Origin: an uncultured Clostridia bacterium
GTDB taxonomy: Bacteria > Bacillota > Clostridia > Christensenellales > UBA1242
Length of the DNA stretch: 43,239 nucleotides
Direction: 5' to 3'
Assembly (NCBI GenBank): GCA_945921465.1
Contig: CAMEKS010000007.1
Span: 1 to 43,239 of the forward strand
Below are positions 29,221 through 39,985 of this stretch, one piece after another (position 1 is the stretch's first letter; every line of letters starts with the position of its first letter). A program made the position numbers and the translations under genes. Under the pieces are notes generated by a model. The model made no database searches. It was given only the letters and a program-made list of their open reading frames with translations, and was not told the DNA's origin.

Positions 29221-29333
29221 CAATTGTAATTTAAGTACGAAAGTTGGCTTAATATACGGATTTTTGACCAATACTGATTGAGATAATCTCTGAGGTTAAG
29301 TACGAGCAAATTAATAAAGAATTGGAGAGAAGT

Positions 29334-30353
29334 ATGACAAAAGTAATAGTAGATGCATTCGGTGGAGATTATTCGCCAGAAGAGATTATCAAAGGTGCTG
29401 GCGAAGCACTAAAAGATAATACAGAATTAGAAATCGTGTTGGTTGGAGAACCTAATAGAGTTGGTGAATTGATGACCGAATACAATGTAGATAAGTCAAG
29501 AGTAGAGATAATCGAGGCTAATGAGATTATAACCAACGATGAAGCACCAACTGTAGCAATACGAACCAAGAAAGACAGTACAATCGTTAAAGCATTTGAT
29601 GCTTTGCGTACTAGGGAAGATATCACTGGATTGGTTAGTGCTGGCTCTACCGGTGCTGTGCTGACTAGGGCTTTTCTAAAACTTGGTAGATTGCCTAATG
29701 AGAGGAGGCCTGCCCTTTGTACATAGTTGCCAACAGTGACTGGTGGTGTAGTGGGCATTGTAGATTGTGGTGCTAATATGGATTGCAAACCTATCAATTT
29801 GTTGCACTTTGCACTAATGGGTAATGCTTATCTTAAATCTGTGTATGGTATAGCAAATCCAAGAGTAGCTCTGCTTAGTGTAGGCGTAGAGGATCACAAA
29901 GGCAATGAATTGACCAAAGAAGTTTTCCACATGCTTCAGGATTCGCCCGAGATTAATTTTGTGGGAAATATGGAAGCAAGAGATTTGTTGACTGGTCAAT
30001 ATGATTTGGTTGTTTGTGACGGGTTTGCGGGTAATGTATTGCTAAAATCATCAGAGGGCGCTGTTTTGGCACTATTAAAGATGATGAAAACAAGTATAAT
30101 GAGTCATGTAAGCAGCAAAATAGGTGCCTTACTTATGAAGAAGACATTTAAGGAACTGAAAAACACAATGGACTTTAATAACAAAGGCGGATCGGTATTA
30201 TTAGGGACTAAGAAAATTGTAGTTAAATGTCATGGTGCTAGCAAAGCTACTAGTATCAAATGTGCTATTGAGCAAGTAATAGAAGCCAACAAATCAAATG
30301 TGTGCGAAATAATAGAAAAATCTATATCAGCGGCGGAAGAGACAAGTGAATAG
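29334..30353 (+). pseudogene. plsX: Phosphate acyltransferase PlsX, interrupted by an in-frame TAG at 29724-29726
   Basis: MTKVIVDAFGGDYSPEEI...GSTGAVLTRAFLKLGRLPNERRPALCT*LPTVTGGVVGIVDCGANMDCKP...GFAGNVLLKSSEG; both halves in the same frame. Confidence 0.85.
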
Positions 30354-31026
30354 TGATGATATTAATAAAATAGAACAGTCGATTGGATACAAATTTCATA
30401 ATAAAGATCTGATTATTACTGCTTTTACCCATTCATCATATGCCAATGAACATGATGTGACTGACTACGAGAGACTGGAATTTCTGGGAGATAGTCTACT
30501 TGGCGCTATTACTACAATATATTTGTATAACAATTCTGCTAAGTCCGAAGGTGACTTAAGTAAATTCAAAGCAAAATTGGTATGTGCCAAAAGTCTTAGA
30601 AATGTAATTGCTGAAATGGGACTTGATAAATATATTTTAGTAGGTCGTAGTATTAATCATAATGCAATTCCTGACAACATTATTGCGGATGTGTTTGAGA
30701 GTATTGTAGGTAGTATATATCTAGATGGCGGAGTAAAAAGTGCATGGGATTTTGTGCACTCTAAGTTGCTAATTAGTCCTGAAAATGTGAGGAAAATATA
30801 TTCGGAATTATTAGATTATAAAACAATGTTGCAAGAGAAATTACAGGCTAAGGGACTGAGTGCTGTGTATTTATCTGAAGATATCGGTACTGATCAGATG
30901 CCTAGATTTCATATTAGGTTAATGGTTGGCGGAAAGGTTTTAACTGAGGCAGAGGCAGAGTCTAAGAAAAAAGCCGAACAATACTGTGCAAAAACTATCC
31001 TGGAGAATAGTGGAGGTTTATTTTGA
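30346..31026 (+). CDS. rnc: Ribonuclease III
   Basis: RLEFLGDSLLGA signature, C-terminal dsRBD; GTG start overlapping plsX. Confidence 0.93.
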   Translation: MNSDDINKIEQSIGYKFHNKDLIITAFTHSSYANEHDVTDYERLEFLGDSLLGAITTIYLYNNSAKSEGDLSKFKAKLVCAKSLRNVIAEMGLDKYILVGRSINHNAIPDNIIADVFESIVGSIYLDGGVKSAWDFVHSKLLISPENVRKIYSELLDYKTMLQEKLQAKGLSAVYLSEDIGTDQMPRFHIRLMVGGKVLTEAEAESKKKAEQYCAKTILENSGGLF

Positions 31027-34000
31027 ATTTTAAGCAAATAGAAATGGTGGGTTTTAAGTCTTTTGCCGACCCTATCAAGATAATATTGCAGCCTGGCATC
31101 AATGCAATTGTTGGGCCTAATGGTTGTGGCAAGAGTAATGTTGCTGATGCTATTAAATGGGTATTAGGTGAGCAGAGCAGCAAGAACTTGCGTGGTGATA
31201 CAATGCAAGACGTTATATTTAAGGGTACTGAGAAAAGGAAAGGTACTAGTTTTTGTGAGGTGTCACTTACTTTTGATAACTCTAATAAGTTATTTAATAC
31301 ACCATTTGAAGAATTTACAATTACTAGGAAATTGTATCGAAATGGCGATAGCGAATATATGCTTAATCATACACCATGCAGGCTGAAGCAGATAGTAGAG
31401 ATTGTGCAAAACACAGGTATAGGCAAAGGTGGATATTCTATAATTAGCCAAGGTATGGTTAGTAAAATATTACAAAGCAAACCAGAAGAAAGGCGAGTAA
31501 TATTTGAAGAAGCCGCAGGCATAGCTGGCTACAAAGCTAAAAAGGTAGAGGCTGAGCGAAAACTAGAGCGAACTCAAGCCAATTTGGATAATATTCAGAA
31601 TATTTTGTCTGAGATAGACAGGCAGTTGACACCATTGCGTAAGCAGTCGGAGACAGCAAAAATATACTTGAAGCTAAAAGAAGAATTAAAGATATTAGAA
31701 GTCAATGCTTATATATATCAATATGATTCTGCAAGTGAGAACAAAGAAATAATACAAGCCAAAATAGACTCTATATTGAAGGATATGTCTGGTAAGCAGA
31801 AAGAATTGGATGAGGTAACCAGAAGATATAATGAAGGATTTGCCAAGTTTAACAATTTAGATGTTGATATCAAGGCAGTGCACGATAAGATTTTAGAACT
31901 GACAGTTAATCTAGAGAAACAATTTGGTCAAAGTAATTTGGTTAAAGAAAAGATAAAGAATTTGGTAGGAGAGGTGACTCGTGTAACCGAGGCCATAGAA
32001 AGCAACAAGGCGGCTATAGCAAAGATTAACGATCAGATTTACTTTACCAAGAATAACAAGATTGCCAAAGAGAATAATTTGTTTGTAGAGAAGAATAAAT
32101 TAAAAGAGTATGAGCATTCTTATATGGAGGTTTGTAGCGAGTTAAAGATAGGCGAAGAAGAAGCAATGGATATGCAAAAGAGTCTATTCGATTCGTTAAA
32201 CAAATTATCCGATGTCAAGGCTAAGGTAAGTGCTCTAAAAGTTGAGAAAGAGACATATAATAGCAGTCTAGAAGTTGCGTTGTCCGATAAGTCAGATTTG
32301 AATAAGAAGTTAATTAACTTAAAAGCAGTAGAAGAAGATAGTCTGGCCAAATTGCAACAAATGTCTAAGACCAAGAAAGAATTAGAGTTAGAAATAGGTG
32401 CATTGACCGACAAAAACAAAGAACTGAACGGAAATATCGCACTATATCAGTCTAAATTGCAAGATATTAACGCTAATAGAATATCTCTAAGACAACATCT
32501 TAACATATATCAATCAATGCAGAAAGAATACGAAGGCTTTGCGGGTGCTGTAAGAAAGTTATTGAAAGACTCGGAAAACAATGAAGAATTAAAGAAGAGA
32601 ATTGTTGGCGTAATTGCTAATTTAATTAAAGTCCCAGATAGATATCAGACGGCAATTGAGATGGCGTTGGGTAGCGCAGTTCAAAATATTGTAACTATGT
32701 CTGATGAATATGCTAAGTATTTAATTAATTATTTGAAGCAGCACGAATATGGTAGAGTCACATTCTTACCTATCAATACGGTCAAAGCCCGTTATTTAGA
32801 TAATAGATTCAGAAATAATCTTAAGAGTTCGGGCGTGTGCGGGGTAGCATCAGAACTGATATCTTATGATAAATCGATCGAGCCAGTAATATCATCATTG
32901 CTAGGCACAACAGTAATTGTTGATACAACCGACATTGCCGTTGTTTTGGCCAAAAATACAGGCTACAATTTCCGAATAGTTACGCTAGATGGCGACATAT
33001 TTTCAACTCAAGGCAGTATTACAGGTGGTAGCAAAAAGACACAAGGCACCAATATTTTAAGTAGAGAAACTGAAATAGAGCAAACTGCTAAGGCATTGGC
33101 AAAATCTGACATAGAATACAAAAATACAGCAGATATGTTGGCTGGCCTTAATGCAGAATATACCGAATTAAAGGGCAAAATTGATAATTTGTTGGATAAT
33201 CTGCATAATTTAGACATTGAGTATGCTAAACAAAATGAAATATATTCTAATCTTAATAGCACCAAAGTCGCTATGGAGAACGATATCTGCAAACTTGATT
33301 CGAATATTGGCAAGTTCAATCAAATGGTTCAGAGTATCAATGCTGAATTGGGTAGACTAGAATCCACAGAAGGTGAATTAAGTCAAAATCAGAATAGCAT
33401 CAATGACAATCAGAGCGAATTTGCTGTATTGAAAGCTAAGCGAGATGAATTAGTTAATGCAATGACCGAGACTAAAATAGTAATTGCTAGTGGTGACAGC
33501 GAAATTGCCGCTATCAATGCTGAATTGGATAGACTTAATGAAGAAATTGGGAAAATAACCGAGCAAAACATAGAATTTGGCAAGCAACTTGCATTAAACA
33601 AACGTATGCTAGAAGAATATGAGAAGACTAGCAATATCAATGGTCTAATGGCGATGAATGAGTCTAGCGAAAAAGAGATTAGTGACGCTAAGGCAGAATT
33701 AGACAATCTAGAGAGGTCGAAGGCAAGTTTGCAAGCTGACTTACGTTATTATGATGACGAGAGATTAAGATTGAGCGATGAAGTTAATAAGTTGCAAGAT
33801 CGTAAATATCAGCAAGACCTTAACTTAACCAAAGTTGATACGGATATTGAGGCAATGCAAGAGCGTGTATGGGAAGAATATGAGTTAACATATAACAGTG
33901 CTTTAGCATTTAAGCAAGATATATTTGATGTCAAGTCTGGTTTGCAAGAAATTAATAGAATTAAAAAGCAAATTCAAGGACTAGGCAATATCAATATCAA

Positions 34001-34601
34001 CGCGATAGAAGATTGTAAACTTCTTGAGGCAAGACATGGCAATATGTACGAACAAGCACAAGACTTGTTAAAAGCGGAGGCGGATATTAAGGAAATAATC
34101 AAATCTCTATCTGATGAGATGACTGATATATTCGTAACCGAATTTAACAAAATCAATGAGAATTTTGGCATTATATTTAAGGAATTGTTTGGCGGTGGTC
34201 ATGCATCACTTGAGTTGTTAAAAGCCGATTCTGTGCTTGACGCAGGTGTAGAGATTGTTGCTGTTCCACCAGAGAAAAAACTTAATAGTACCAAGTTGCT
34301 GTCAGGTGGTGAGCAAGCATTGGTAGCTATAGCAATACTGTTCGCTATACTAAAATTAAAGCCAATGCCATTCTGCTTATTAGATGAGATAGAAGCACCA
34401 TTAGATGAGGCAAATGTATATAGATTTGTGCAATACCTAAAACGATATGCAGGTGAAACACAATTTATAGTAATCACCCACAAGAAGCCAACAATGGAAT
34501 ATTCGGATTGTCTATTCGGCATTACTATGGAAGAAAAAGGTGTGTCAAAAGTAGTTTCGGTTAAGTTGAACGAAGCAGTTAGTATGGCAGAGGTAAAATA
34601 A
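31023..34601 (+). CDS. smc: Chromosome segregation protein SMC
   Basis: Walker A (IVGPNGCGKSNVADAI), hinge, coiled coils, signature LLSGGEQALVAIAILFAI, Walker B FCLLDEIEAPLDEANV. Confidence 0.96.
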   Translation: MNFKQIEMVGFKSFADPIKIILQPGINAIVGPNGCGKSNVADAIKWVLGEQSSKNLRGDTMQDVIFKGTEKRKGTSFCEVSLTFDNSNKLFNTPFEEFTITRKLYRNGDSEYMLNHTPCRLKQIVEIVQNTGIGKGGYSIISQGMVSKILQSKPEERRVIFEEAAGIAGYKAKKVEAERKLERTQANLDNIQNILSEIDRQLTPLRKQSETAKIYLKLKEELKILEVNAYIYQYDSASENKEIIQAKIDSILKDMSGKQKELDEVTRRYNEGFAKFNNLDVDIKAVHDKILELTVNLEKQFGQSNLVKEKIKNLVGEVTRVTEAIESNKAAIAKINDQIYFTKNNKIAKENNLFVEKNKLKEYEHSYMEVCSELKIGEEEAMDMQKSLFDSLNKLSDVKAKVSALKVEKETYNSSLEVALSDKSDLNKKLINLKAVEEDSLAKLQQMSKTKKELELEIGALTDKNKELNGNIALYQSKLQDINANRISLRQHLNIYQSMQKEYEGFAGAVRKLLKDSENNEELKKRIVGVIANLIKVPDRYQTAIEMALGSAVQNIVTMSDEYAKYLINYLKQHEYGRVTFLPINTVKARYLDNRFRNNLKSSGVCGVASELISYDKSIEPVISSLLGTTVIVDTTDIAVVLAKNTGYNFRIVTLDGDIFSTQGSITGGSKKTQGTNILSRETEIEQTAKALAKSDIEYKNTADMLAGLNAEYTELKGKIDNLLDNLHNLDIEYAKQNEIYSNLNSTKVAMENDICKLDSNIGKFNQMVQSINAELGRLESTEGELSQNQNSINDNQSEFAVLKAKRDELVNAMTETKIVIASGDSEIAAINAELDRLNEEIGKITEQNIEFGKQLALNKRMLEEYEKTSNINGLMAMNESSEKEISDAKAELDNLERSKASLQADLRYYDDERLRLSDEVNKLQDRKYQQDLNLTKVDTDIEAMQERVWEEYELTYNSALAFKQDIFDVKSGLQEINRIKKQIQGLGNININAIEDCKLLEARHGNMYEQAQDLLKAEADIKEIIKSLSDEMTDIFVTEFNKINENFGIIFKELFGGGHASLELLKADSVLDAGVEIVAVPPEKKLNSTKLLSGGEQALVAIAILFAILKLKPMPFCLLDEIEAPLDEANVYRFVQYLKRYAGETQFIVITHKKPTMEYSDCLFGITMEEKGVSKVVSVKLNEAVSMAEVK

Positions 34602-35488
34602 TGGGATTTTTTAGTAAAATATTTGCAGGACTAAAGAAAACAAAAGATGCATTATTTGGCAAAATTAGTGCTATATTTCACGGGGAATTGGATGATGAAT
34701 TCTTTGAAGATTTGGAATATTCGCTGATTTCATCGGACATTTCAGTCAATGCAACTACAGAGATTATAGATAATGTTAAGAAAATCTCGAAGAAGAAAAA
34801 GATTAAAACCATTGACGAATTTAAGGATGCCTTAAGAGAAGCTATGGCAGAAATCTTAGAAGTTGAAGATGAAGAAGAGTCTTATCCTTGTGCTTATACA
34901 ATTGTGGGGGTTAACGGGGTAGGCAAGACTACTGCTATTGGGAAATTATCCAAGAATTTTAAGTCGTTAGGCAAAAGCGTGCTTATGGTTGCAGGAGATA
35001 CATTCCGAGCCGCAGCTGCTGACCAGTTGACCGAATGGTCAAAGCGAGCAGGGGTAAGGATAGTTAAGTATCAAGAAGGTGCCGACCCAGGTGCAGTTGT
35101 GTACGATGGGCTGCTTAGTGCCAAAGCCAAACACGAAGATGTGGTATTGATTGATACCGCTGGCAGATTGCAAAATAAATCTAACTTAATGGAAGAACTG
35201 AAAAAGATTAATAAAGTAATCGACAAAACGTGGGATGGGGCGAGGAAAAATTATATAGTTCTGGATGCAACGACTGGACAAAATGCCCTTAGTCAAGTAG
35301 AAATTTTTAACGAGATTATACCGCTAGATGGCATTATACTGACCAAATTAGATGGTACTGCTAAAGGTGGGGTTGTATTCTCAATTGTTAAAGATTACAA
35401 TATTCCTGTTAAATATATTGGTATAGGCGAAGGAATAGACGATTTGCAAAAATTTGATGCAAAAGCGTTTATAGATTCTATTATATAA
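34601..35488 (+). CDS. ftsY: Signal recognition particle receptor FtsY
   Basis: GVNGVGKTTAIGKLS, DTAGRLQNKSNLMEEL, TKLDGTAKGG; follows smc with 1-nt overlap. Confidence 0.95.
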   Translation: MGFFSKIFAGLKKTKDALFGKISAIFHGELDDEFFEDLEYSLISSDISVNATTEIIDNVKKISKKKKIKTIDEFKDALREAMAEILEVEDEEESYPCAYTIVGVNGVGKTTAIGKLSKNFKSLGKSVLMVAGDTFRAAAADQLTEWSKRAGVRIVKYQEGADPGAVVYDGLLSAKAKHEDVVLIDTAGRLQNKSNLMEELKKINKVIDKTWDGARKNYIVLDATTGQNALSQVEIFNEIIPLDGIILTKLDGTAKGGVVFSIVKDYNIPVKYIGIGEGIDDLQKFDAKAFIDSII

Positions 35489-35721
35489 TATTTCAGTTGA
35501 TAAAATTTTACCAAATAGTATATTATTAAGACAAAAAAATTAAAATATTGTTAAATGTTATATCAAATTACTATTAATAAGTATTGTTATTTGGTATAAT
35601 AACTAAGCAGTGGCAAAATTGTTATAGATTATTTATGTGATGTTATTATGCATTTAGGCTGAATATTATAGAGTATAAATAATTGCAGAAAATATTTAAT
35701 AAAAAAATTAAGGAGAAAAAA

Positions 35722-36036
35722 ATGTTAAGTTTGTTAAACGCAAAAAGTATGCCAGTATGGATAGAGAATTCATTCCCTATTATTCAGATTATATTACTAG
35801 CTCTAATTTCATTATTTTCTATTGTTGTAATTATAGCAGTATTGAAGAATCCATCCAACCCAGAAGGTGGTACTAATGCTATTACTGGCATAAGTGACAG
35901 TTATTATATGCACAACAAAGCAGACACCAAAGAAGGCAGGCTAAAAAGACTAATTATTATATCGGTTTCTAGCATATTTGCTTGCACAATTGTATATTTT
36001 GTTTTGCAATTGATACTTAATTCTTTTGCTGCATAG
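35722..36036 (+). CDS. secG: Preprotein translocase subunit SecG
   Basis: Small two-TM protein with NPEGGTNAITG loop; ATG at 35722 preceded by AAGGAGA, better than the listed 35683 start. Confidence 0.7.
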   Translation: MLSLLNAKSMPVWIENSFPIIQIILLALISLFSIVVIIAVLKNPSNPEGGTNAITGISDSYYMHNKADTKEGRLKRLIIISVSSIFACTIVYFVLQLILNSFAA

Positions 36037-36253
36037 TAGAGTAATATTTGTATTATTTGTTGTGACTACATTATGACAAGCGATAGTATTAAACTAATAA
36101 ATAGTATTACAATATTAATACATTGATACTATAGACTATATTGTGTATAAGTTGCTTAATTTGCTTAGTTTCTAGTACTATGCATAATTAATATTTATGG
36201 CTAAAGATAGCCATAATTATTAAAACAATTATTTTAGAATAAAAGAGTAAATA

Positions 36254-36673
36254 ATGGTTGAATATTATAGGATAATGGCATTAGACTATGGTGATGTTAG
36301 GATAGGTATTGCATTGAGTGATTTAACTCGTACAATTGCCAATGGATATGAAAATTATACTAGAGTTAATGATGGTAAAGATGTGGAGCATATTGCTGAC
36401 ATTGCCAAAGCCAATAATGTAAAACTAGTTGTGTTTGGGTTGCCATACAATATGGACGGAACCGCCAGCAATCAAACAATTAAGACACAAAATTTTGCCA
36501 ATATGTTTGCAGAAAGGACAGGGTTAGAAATCAAATTTCTTGACGAAAGACTGACTTCGAAATTGGCTGAACGAATGTTGATTGATGCGGATATATCTAG
36601 AGCAAAACGAAAAAATGTTCTTGACAAATTATCTGCTACAATTATTCTGCAAGACTATTTGAATCAAATTTAG
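36254..36673 (+). CDS. ruvX: Putative pre-16S rRNA nuclease / Holliday junction resolvase RuvX (YqgF)
   Basis: MALDYGDVRIGIALSD, VFGLPYNMDGT, LDERLTSKLAE. Confidence 0.92.
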   Translation: MVEYYRIMALDYGDVRIGIALSDLTRTIANGYENYTRVNDGKDVEHIADIAKANNVKLVVFGLPYNMDGTASNQTIKTQNFANMFAERTGLEIKFLDERLTSKLAERMLIDADISRAKRKNVLDKLSATIILQDYLNQI

Positions 36674-36731
36674 TGAATTAATTGAATATAGTTAGTATAT
36701 TTTGAAAATTTGAATATAAGGAGAATAAATA

Positions 36732-37043
36732 ATGGAAGAGAAATCGCCAGTTGAGTTGTTGTTGGATGAGAACAACAACGACAATATCAAGCTATATGAT
36801 GAGAAAAATAATTGCATAGAGTTTGAGCAAATTGCTACTATCCCTATGGAGGAAAAGATTTATGTTATCTTAAAGCCTGTTACTCCTATGGAAAATGTTG
36901 CCGACGATGAGGCAATTGTATTCGAGATTCAAGAAATTGATGACGAAGATTGCCTGGTTGTTGTAACCGAAGATAAGGTGATTGATAAAGTCTTTGCCGA
37001 ATATTATGAGATGTTAAAGGCAGAGGGTATTGAGGTAGAATAG
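36732..37043 (+). CDS. DUF1292-family protein
   Basis: Acidic 103-aa protein with a Y-V-I-L-K-P / E-I-xx-I-D-D-E-D pattern, next to ruvX as in many Firmicutes. Confidence 0.75.
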   Translation: MEEKSPVELLLDENNNDNIKLYDEKNNCIEFEQIATIPMEEKIYVILKPVTPMENVADDEAIVFEIQEIDDEDCLVVVTEDKVIDKVFAEYYEMLKAEGIEVE

Positions 37044-37427
37044 GATATATTTATGCTATTCAACATTTACTGGTTTTAATTTAATAAAATTTATAAAAAG
37101 TCTATATAGGTCGTTTTAGAAAATTTGAGTATGGCAGTCAATTTTGGCACTATACAAGTTTTGTGGCGCGTTAATGGATAGACTTTTTTGTTTGTAGAAT
37201 CACTGATTAATAATAGTTAGAAGATAATAAATTATTTAGTCTAAAATTGCTGTCATTATAGATGGAGCGAAATTATTAATTATGATTAATTATATTGTAA
37301 ATGCAAATAATAAAAAATTTGGAAATTATGCACAAATATTTGGCGAATTAACATTATATGTTTGGCTAAAATAATATAATTTGTTATCATAATTAGGTAA
37401 ATAAAAAATCAAAACAGGAAGGTTATT

Positions 37428-37997
37428 ATGAACATTGAAGAAATAAATATGTATATGGACGATTATCGTGCTAGTCTAGACAAAGCATATGACCATTTGT
37501 TAGAAGATATGGCCACCATTCGTGCCGGCCGAGCTAATCCTAAATTGGTTGAGAAAATACTGGTAGATTACTATGGTGTACCTACACCTATCAATCAGAT
37601 GGCTACTATATCTGTACCAGAGGCTAGAATGCTGTTAGTGTCTCTATGGGATAATAGTATGCTAAAAGCTGTGACCAAGGCTATTAATGAGGCTAATATT
37701 GGTGTTACACCTAGTGATGATGGCAGAGTAATTAGGCTTGTCTTTCCACAACTAACCGAAGAGCGACGTAAAGAGTTTGCCAAAGAAATCGCTAAAATGA
37801 CAGAGGCGTGCAAGGTTGTGTGCCGTAATGCTCGTCGAGACGTGTTAGATGAATTTAAGAAAATGAAGAAAGACAACGAGTTGACCGAAGACGAGTTGGC
37901 GAAGTTGGAAAAAGATGTTCAGAAAGTTTTGGATGATATCACAGCCAAAATCGACAAATCTAGCGAACAAAAACAAAAAGAAATTATGACAACTTAA
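37428..37997 (+). CDS. frr: Ribosome recycling factor
   Basis: IRAGRANPKLVEKILVDYYGVPTPINQMATISVPEARMLLV; ATG preceded by AGGAAGG. Confidence 0.96.
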   Translation: MNIEEINMYMDDYRASLDKAYDHLLEDMATIRAGRANPKLVEKILVDYYGVPTPINQMATISVPEARMLLVSLWDNSMLKAVTKAINEANIGVTPSDDGRVIRLVFPQLTEERRKEFAKEIAKMTEACKVVCRNARRDVLDEFKKMKKDNELTEDELAKLEKDVQKVLDDITAKIDKSSEQKQKEIMTT

Positions 37998-38158
37998 GTT
38001 TTTGTGCATATATTATACTAAGAATTAAGTAGTTATTATTTTTTATGACACAACCAAGTAGTGATATGGCATATGTCATAATCTATATGTCGCACTAGTT
38101 AAGGTGATTATTAACTGTTATGAATTAATTAGTCTAACTACATAATTATCAATTTTAT

Positions 38159-38908
38159 TTGGATGTAGGTGCAGATTTGAAAAACGAAACAACTAAGATG
38201 CCTATTCATATAGCATTTATAATAGACGGCAATGGCAGATGGGCGAAAAAACGTGGTTTGCAAAGAAGTGTGGGACACAAAGCGGGATTCAATAGACTAA
38301 AAAAAGTAATTAGAAGATGTTTTGAATTAGGTATTAAATATGTATCAATTTATGCTTTTAGTACCGAAAATTGGAATAGGCCCAAGGCAGAAATTGATGG
38401 ACTAATTAATATTTTTAAGAAATACTTTGACTCTAAAAGTTTTATTGCAAATTATCCCGATACTAAGGTTAATATAATGGGAGATTATTCTGTTTTTCCT
38501 CAAGATTTAGTGGATACAGCAGATGACTTGGTAGCAAGGACCAAACAAAATGACAAATTTATATTAAATATTGGTGTTAATTATGGCGGCAAAGACGAAC
38601 TAGTAAGAGCAGTTAATAATATAATTGCAGATGGTCTAACTAAGGTAGATAGAAATGTAATTGACAGATATCTATACACTGCAGGACAGCCAGAACCAGA
38701 TTTTATCATTAGGACTAGTGGCGAACAGAGACTAAGCAATTTTATGTTATGGCAATGTGCTTATAGCGAATTATATTTCCCAAAAGTCTTGTGGCCTGAT
38801 TTTGATAACAAAGAATTACAAAAAGCACTAGAAGTGTATAGCAAAAGGGTACGCCGATTTGGCAGTATCAAAGAGGAGAATACTAATGAAACAGAGGTTA
38901 ATATCTAG
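38159..38908 (+). CDS. uppS: Isoprenyl transferase (UppS family); start codon uncertain (38159 TTG or an internal start)
   Basis: HIAFIIDGNGRWAKKRG, YAFSTENWNRPKAEID, DFIIRTSGEQRLSNFMLWQCAYSELYF. Confidence 0.93.
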   Translation: MDVGADLKNETTKMPIHIAFIIDGNGRWAKKRGLQRSVGHKAGFNRLKKVIRRCFELGIKYVSIYAFSTENWNRPKAEIDGLINIFKKYFDSKSFIANYPDTKVNIMGDYSVFPQDLVDTADDLVARTKQNDKFILNIGVNYGGKDELVRAVNNIIADGLTKVDRNVIDRYLYTAGQPEPDFIIRTSGEQRLSNFMLWQCAYSELYFPKVLWPDFDNKELQKALEVYSKRVRRFGSIKEENTNETEVNI

Positions 38909-39845
38909 CATATTTATTGTATTATATATGGTAGCTGCTGTGGCTGGCAGACTGATTTCGCCATATATATTTGATGTTCTAGTACTACTAGCAGGAACGG
39001 CTGCGATTGTAGAGATGACCAAAGCATATGCTCATTCTAGGAGATATGTTAACGAATATATTGCAACTTCATATATTTTTATGTTGTATATAGGTGTAAT
39101 GTATGCAGTTTTCTGCAAAGGAAGTATTGGACAAGTACTACTATATTTCTTAATTTTGGGTGCAGCATACTATCTATTGCAATTATTGATTGCTTTAATT
39201 TTCAAAGAGAACACCAAGAATGAAATGTTAAAAGCAAATTGCAATATGGGATATGTGAAATATAGTTTTCGCAAAGCAGGTTATGGGATGCTAATTTATT
39301 TGTATCCTAGTGTTCTGATGGGATTGCTATTTGTAATTAATCATTTTAACAATTTCTTTGTATCTACTCTTACATCTACCGAGGGTATTCAGTCAGTTGC
39401 GATTATTGTAGACTTTATTGTTATTTCTTTGTTTGTTGCAACAACATTTACTGACACATTTGCTTTGCTAGTAGGCAGCCGAGTCAAAGGCCCTAAGTTG
39501 TGCCCAAGAATAAGCCCTAATAAGACTATTAGTGGAGCTATTGGCGGATTCTTATTTGGTCTTATTGGTGTATTGGGAACATATATGTTGTATACAACCA
39601 ATTCAGACTTCAATACTTTGATTGATGGCCTAAAAATTGGATGGGCACCTATAATTGTGTATGCTGTACTGGCACCTATCGTGGCAATCTTGGGCGATAT
39701 GTTAGCAAGTGTAGTGAAGAGAAAGATGGATATAAAGGACTATGGCAGCGTCTTTCCTGGTCACGGCGGAGTAATGGACAGGGTGGATAGTCTATGTATG
39801 GTAGGTGCGCTTGCATTTATGATTGGTTGGATAATTATCTTCTAG
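38886..39845 (+). CDS. cdsA: Phosphatidate cytidylyltransferase
   Basis: Polytopic membrane protein with C-terminal signature KDYGSVFPGHGGVMDRVDSL; ATG at 38886 after GAGGAG, overlapping uppS. Confidence 0.93.
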   Translation: MKQRLISSIFIVLYMVAAVAGRLISPYIFDVLVLLAGTAAIVEMTKAYAHSRRYVNEYIATSYIFMLYIGVMYAVFCKGSIGQVLLYFLILGAAYYLLQLLIALIFKENTKNEMLKANCNMGYVKYSFRKAGYGMLIYLYPSVLMGLLFVINHFNNFFVSTLTSTEGIQSVAIIVDFIVISLFVATTFTDTFALLVGSRVKGPKLCPRISPNKTISGAIGGFLFGLIGVLGTYMLYTTNSDFNTLIDGLKIGWAPIIVYAVLAPIVAILGDMLASVVKRKMDIKDYGSVFPGHGGVMDRVDSLCMVGALAFMIGWIIIF

Positions 39846-39985
39846 GATATACGCATATCAATCAATATGCCAGTAATACAATATTAATATAGTAGTAGTT
39901 AACGGATTTGCTATCGATATACTATAGTTAATGACATAATAGATATTGAGATAGAATTTTTTGATTATTAGTTTACAATATGGCT

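Noticed and set aside
29724-29726. Genome-wide TAG reassignment to a sense codon
   Set aside because: Several genes in the window end naturally at TAG (ruvX, uppS, cdsA, lipoproteins 1 and 2), so TAG appears to be a normal stop.
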